The notes beneath the pieces are model-generated. The model was not told where the DNA came from, did no database searches, and saw only the letters and a program-made list of their open reading frames with translations. 64,000 bases of DNA from Coprinellus micaceus (lineage: Eukaryota > Basidiomycota > Agaricomycetes > Agaricales > Psathyrellaceae): contig OX596337.1 in NCBI GenBank assembly GCA_951394405.1, positions 248,001 through 312,000 on the forward strand. The letters run 5' to 3'. Made by a program: the position numbers and the translations under genes. This document shows positions 59,346-64,000 of the stretch, piece by piece; positions within the stretch are counted from its first letter, which is position 1; the number at the start of each line of letters is the position of its first letter.

Positions 59346-59549
59346 TCTCCAACTATTGGGTCAGACTAACTCCCCGATTGACCACTCAATCCCTCGATGG
59401 TCGAAAAGGCCGAGCGTGCTCAAGCCTTGTGAGGGCCGGGAGATCGATGCGATTCGTTCACTTCATGTATGCCAGTGCGTATGTGGAACTACAGCTCGAG
59501 TACATTATTATGGTGCCCGAAGTCTTAACCCCAATTTCGACATTGTTTT

Positions 59550-60411
59550 TCACCAGCCTTCCGTCTCCCCACCCCCCTTTCGTTTCCAATTATTCCGTGC
59601 ATGACGCCAGAAGTTCATAGTGAGTATAACGAACTGAGGCACGACGTAAAAAGCGATGAAGACCAAGGCGGCAGTGCGCGCTTTTGCCCTCTCCTCTATG
59701 ATGGCGTAGCTGAGGATCAGGAGCATAAGGGCCCAGGCCCCTGCGATATATGAGAAAGAATCTGAGGGTCACGCAGATCAGCATTAAATCCTGCAAGGAG
59801 AACGAGATTGGTTCGCGTACAGTGCACCAAGACCGCCTTCGTAATCGCACCCTCACTATACCCTTCCAGGAGCAAGTGGGAATCCGATAGCCCCAGGATG
59901 CGATTCAGTTTGTTGATGAACCCGCTTTCATCGATCACGAAGTTCGCCGGCGTCAAGGTGCGTGTTCGGAACTGTACCCTACCGAGTTTATTCGCAATGC
60001 TTATCCCGATTACCGTGGCCTCGATGTTGAGGAATATGGCACCATAGCAGAACATGAGGATCCCGTCCTTAGTTGCAGTGCTTGTCGTGTCGGAGTAACT
60101 CTCCGGGGCCTTGAAGAATCCATACAGCTGTGCGGATACACCGGCGAATAATGCAGATTAAATTCATATCCTTGTGTGAATTCAGGGGGAATAAGTGAAT
60201 GAAACTTGCAGACTCACGACGAGTGCCCCGTTTTCCATGGACGACTTTAAGCTGTCCAGGAAATATTTTTGATGAGGTGGTAAGTCGTCTGTTGAGGTGA
60301 AGACAGGAGCGTCAGCAGTTCATCCAAAGGTTCTGGGTTCTTTGGGAGGCCCCAGGGCTTGTTCTCGAAATCATACTGACGCAGTTGGTGCGGAGATTTA
60401 AATGTAGACAT
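59550..60411 (-). pseudogene. Predicted membrane protein, right copy, probably broken
   Basis: Paralogue of the gene at 1197-2173. The order of matching segments is the same: HDLPPHQKYFLDSLKSS, LFAGVSAQLYGFFKAPESYS, MFCYGAIFLNIEATVIGISI, LLLEGYSEGAITKAVLVHW, then WALMLLILSYAIIEERAKA and a hydrophobic stretch before a stop at 59550. The last intron (59820-59741, 80 bp) lies at the same codon as in the left copy. After the second exon a good donor (GTGAGT, near 60222) exists. The expected acceptor just before LFAGV reads CTGCATT instead of TGCAG, and an in-frame TAA lies just upstream, so splicing there looks lost. Three or four transmembrane helices are expected if intact. Non-canonical splicing is possible but less likely. 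Confidence 0.6.
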
Positions 60412-62850
60412 CGCCAACGAGGAATGGAGAGGTGACTTGGTGCGGGGGTTGCTACAATCGCAGACGACATTGCCCTTGATATACTCCGAGCGGCATGTAT
60501 TCCACGCGGACAGTGTGCTTCAGAGGCACGCTAGTCTCGATACGGCAGTCCCTTTTTACGAGAGGTGGAAACCCCTAATTTTCGGTAGGCCAGAATGCGA
60601 ATTCGGCGTTGCAAAAGAGGTTAAAACCGCAACGGGGAGAAGGTCGCACATACCTCAGCCGAATGTCAAAGTGGGGCCGGCTCACACTTGACGTTGAAAT
60701 GTTAAGCATCGCGCCGAGTTACTACAGCTACGAAGATAAGAAACAACACATCTGTAGCGATGGCCCTCATCGCCGTCTCACTCCACAGCAGATCACCTAA
60801 CTCGTCTAGGCTTCGGCACAAAGTTTTTACCCTGCCATCAATGTGCTCCGTACAGCCGTCAAATTATAGGCTTCGCTGACGAGCGCGTTTCCACTCCGAG
60901 TCAACGACCAGCTCCGCGTAGCCTTCGGGTGGTCGCCCAGCTATTTGATTTAAAGAGAATACCGACACGGTGAAACCCGATCTAGTCGAGCATTACTTTA
61001 CCGCGCCACTCTCCCTAGACGCCTGGGCGTAGTCTGGCTTGTCATCCAAACCATGCGTGCAATCATCATTTCACACAGATCACAGATAGGCGCCCGTGAT
61101 GAACACTGTATGACCAGCCAATCAGAAACGCGGCACATTGGCCTCTCATTCGATTTGACTAAAGGCACGCTAACCCCTCAGCCGAAATGAGCCGCACCAC
61201 AGCTGACGGGCTGTTATCGTGGTCTTGCGGCTCAACGTCCAGGGAAACAGGATTCCTTGATCGCACGGTTACCCTATAACGCAAGCCACCGCTCTGGCGC
61301 CGAGAAGGCTTTGCACTAACATGTCGTAGTCTGACTACGGGAGGCCAACTTGCTACGCCCGTCAAAACGTTGAGGCTTCCCAACATGTTTCTCCCCAAAG
61401 GTAACGCACGCTTGGAATCCGCGGTACATCGTTTCGATACCCTTGCTGACAGCCCATGGGGAGCCGCTTTGACTCACTGTGAGAGGGTGGGGCCGCTGAA
61501 GGTCCGCTTGGAGAAGTCGGACTATTACAGTTCGGTGATAACGCGCACTCACCGGGCGGGATGCCATCTGACATTGTCAATGCACTGCGAAGTGGCCACA
61601 GGATAGCTACTACTGAGGCAACGTCTTTCACTCTAAGCGCCCACCGGCGACCACGCTCGCGACCAGCCATGTGATATTCTTATCCTTATTCTTGTGGATA
61701 TCGCAAAGTAACGGAGATACACCGTATATCTGAAGGTGGGTATGGGTGCTGGATCCAACGAGGGGTAGTGCGTTGTCTTACAAGCTAAGAGTCGTTTCGG
61801 GGGACCAAGGTCGAAGATGCCTTTGGAACTCTCGTAGCGCTTGAGAGTCTCGTAGATTACCGGTCACTGAACGACCGCTTCATCCATTCGTGTATACCGG
61901 GCGTGGGGGTGTCGAAGGAGACATGTAGGTCCTGACGAGCGGTTGGACGAACGTAAGTGGGGTACGCGCTTGCTCACGACATTACAGGGCGGACGGAGAC
62001 CATCGCAAAATTTCGTCGGCCGGAAGGTACTCGGGCTAGGGGACGCGGATCAGCTAGGGTTTAGGAAGCTGAAGAGCATCGTAGCTAGGCCGTACCTGGC
62101 GTCAAATCGCCCTGGAAGTTCCCGTCTGCATCCTGGGCGTCAACTTAGCAAGGCGAGTTGCTCGACATGAAAGGTATCATGCATGATGGCGAGGACGACG
62201 ATGGTTCGTGGGCTGCGGTTATCTTCTCTTGCTTGCAGGGTGGAACGCAGGGGAAGAGCCTTGGGCAGACATTTTCCCGGTTCGTCACTCAACGCTGTCG
62301 CCGCGCAGGAGTGGTAAACGTTTGTTTGGAAAGGGTCGAGGGGATCATCGAGGGCGACGAAGATCCATCGCCGAGCGGGGAAGGGCAACGTCGATCTAAG
62401 TTGAGGTGAAGACCTTCGGTGTAAAGCTCTTGCAGCATCGTGGGTGGAGGTTCTCCTGTAGACTGAGAACACGGCCAGAGCGCGAACGACTAGGTTCAGG
62501 CACCACTCGAGCGCGTCCTTCTGTCATTCTCGCCATTCCCACCGAACCCTCGTCCACCATCCGCCTTTGGGGAGGGCTCCATGTGTGGATCTTGGCACGT
62601 TCGAGGGCGCATCTGTGGTAGATTGGCAATAGAAGAATAGAGGATGTATCTCGGAGCGTAGGTCTAGGCAGAGGAAGGAGTGATTTACAGGTCCTTTGAC
62701 GGATGTAGAGCCGGAGAAGCTTGAGCTGCTCGCCGCTCGTAGATGTTCGAGTATCGTTCGACATGGGGCCATGGGCTTCGATCCGTAGCCTGCGATTCCC
62801 ATTGAGTTGGCTAGGCACCTTTTGGAGCGGAGCTTCGTAGGGTGGCAGAG
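60412..62850. other. Intergenic, no gene supported
   Basis: Short frames on both strands, none with a recognisable domain. A TAAGCGCCC copy is at 61634-61642. A minus-strand stretch near 62300-62370 (RRWIFVALDDPLDPFQTNVY) reads protein-like, but its surroundings do not support a gene. Confidence 0.35.
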
Positions 62851-64000
62851 CGAGGGTCTTGTGGTTGTTGAAGAGGAGGAAGCGCCGGCAGCGTCGTCGA
62901 CCCGAGAACTGATCCGGTTTGTGGCTGTGCTTGGCGGCGCTACTCGATTTTTCAAAGCTTTCCTCGGGCCTTCACCTTCCTCTCTCGTCCCTGCCTCTCT
63001 TCGGCGAGAGTTTCTGGTTTCCCGTCTCCCACCCGAAATATGCTGTTCTAGCTCTCTCGCTCTACCGATGCCCTAGGAAAGCTCTTCTTCATCTCAATTG
63101 GCGTTCTGGTTCTTTCCGCCTCTGTCAATGTCCTTGGGGCCTCCGAATTCCCGACCCCGGTAATTTCAGTACACTCCCCCACCACCGAAAGTTAGTGTAA
63201 TGCCACTTGCTGCTCGAAGACACGAAGATGGGGTACCTCCAGAATATGGTTATAACCTGGGCTCTTTAGCAACTCGTTGGCAACGGGTTGAAAGGTTCTC
63301 AGTAATCAGAACCCACCGCCTCGATTCTGGCGGGGACTCCAATGCTTTGATATGGCAAGTATTTTCGCGAAAATGAATACCAGCACGTACAGGTACGCGT
63401 GGCGAAGCCTCTCCTTCGAATTCCCGAGAAACGTCGAAAAGGAGAGTGGGAATAGTTCAAGGTTGTGCTCGCGACTTTCCGGCGTAGCAGCATGAATATG
63501 ACGGTCGTGGTCGCGATCCATACCCAATCGGCCTCTTCTAGCGAAGGCCCACTGAGCCTTGACCTTTAGGACGGTATCATCGACTTCGAGTACCCCTCCC
63601 TTCGCTGAAAGGCCGGTCTTCGAGGCAGGGCGTTCATGGTCCACGGTTTCCGCTCCTTGCCGGAGAAGGTGAACGTTCCCTTGGAGAGCGCTTCCAAGCT
63701 CGGCGAAGCACGTCTGGCTCGGTCGAGCTGGTTAACGATGGGCTATTGAAACACGTTCGATGGGCAAAAGCAAGTACAGTTCTACGAGATACACCCTCAG
63801 TGCGTACTAATAGATATGACTAGGCGGAAAGTGACCCTCATCCCCCACAGACCAACTCACTCCGTCTTTATCCCCAGGGACCGAGATTCGCCTTGCACAA
63901 GAAGGTCGTGGGGCCCTTCACTCCGCTACCGTCTCTCCTATTCACATGGAAGGACTGGCATTGTCGAGGCTTCCCCCAGTTCGATCTCTTACACGACGGC
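62851..64000 (+). repeat. Segmental duplication, second copy, runs off the window
   Basis: Second copy of 58184-59345, starting with the marker block (GTTGTTGAAGAGGAGGAAGCGCC, GTGGCTGTGCTTGG). It continues to the end of the window, so another unit may follow. Confidence 0.75.

Overview
The window looks like an accessory, repeat-rich segment of a filamentous fungal nuclear genome, most probably an agaricomycete basidiomycete. Genes are broken by many short GT-AG introns (about 45-80 bp). The NACHT proteins have the features I associate with mushroom-forming fungi: a GPAGHGK[ST] P-loop, a VDGLDEC Walker B, an HHKSF.DFL motif and a WE.LL.SLNTWE.LC.RDWV region. All splice models were worked out by eye from frame, splice consensus and agreement between paralogues. 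No RNA or database evidence was available.

Layout. 1.2-2.2 kb: four-exon predicted membrane protein (+). 3.6-5.3 kb: three-exon F-box protein (-). 5.9-7.1 kb: uncharacterised gene (+). 7.7-53 kb: five tandem same-strand NACHT genes, A (7720-11120), B (13650-17061), C (23204-26708), D (39257-41906, truncated by deletion) and E (49547-53069). C, D and E sit in repeated units of about 10.4 kb. Each unit has an upstream module holding decayed F-box-like reading frames, the NACHT gene, and a downstream module holding a decayed minus-strand reading frame. Between units C and D lies a nested transposon: an outer TA-flanked element (29900-34792) carries a complete Tc1/mariner-type element (30079-34249) with 67-bp terminal inverted repeats. 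The inner element encodes a DDE transposase and a seven-exon passenger gene. 53-64 kb: gene-poor sequence with small inverted-repeat elements, a 1.2-kb duplication and a second, probably broken copy of the membrane protein on the opposite strand (59.55-60.4 kb). The two membrane-protein copies therefore flank the array in inverted orientation. A 200-N gap lies at 44262-44461.

Most notable is the architecture of the NACHT proteins (about 1050-1090 aa). The usual C-terminal WD40, ankyrin or TPR repeats are absent. A second P-loop-like module lies there instead: a GSPCSGKRE-type loop, then a QGLHLLSPEHQ segment shaped like an AAA+ Walker B but lacking the acidic pair, then a TVTSLPT sensor-1-like strand. 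Gene D has lost this module by an internal deletion of about 0.7 kb. Gene E looks like a mosaic of A-like and D-like segments. This is the pattern expected of a fast-evolving STAND/NLR-like self/non-self recognition cluster, but that role is inferred only.
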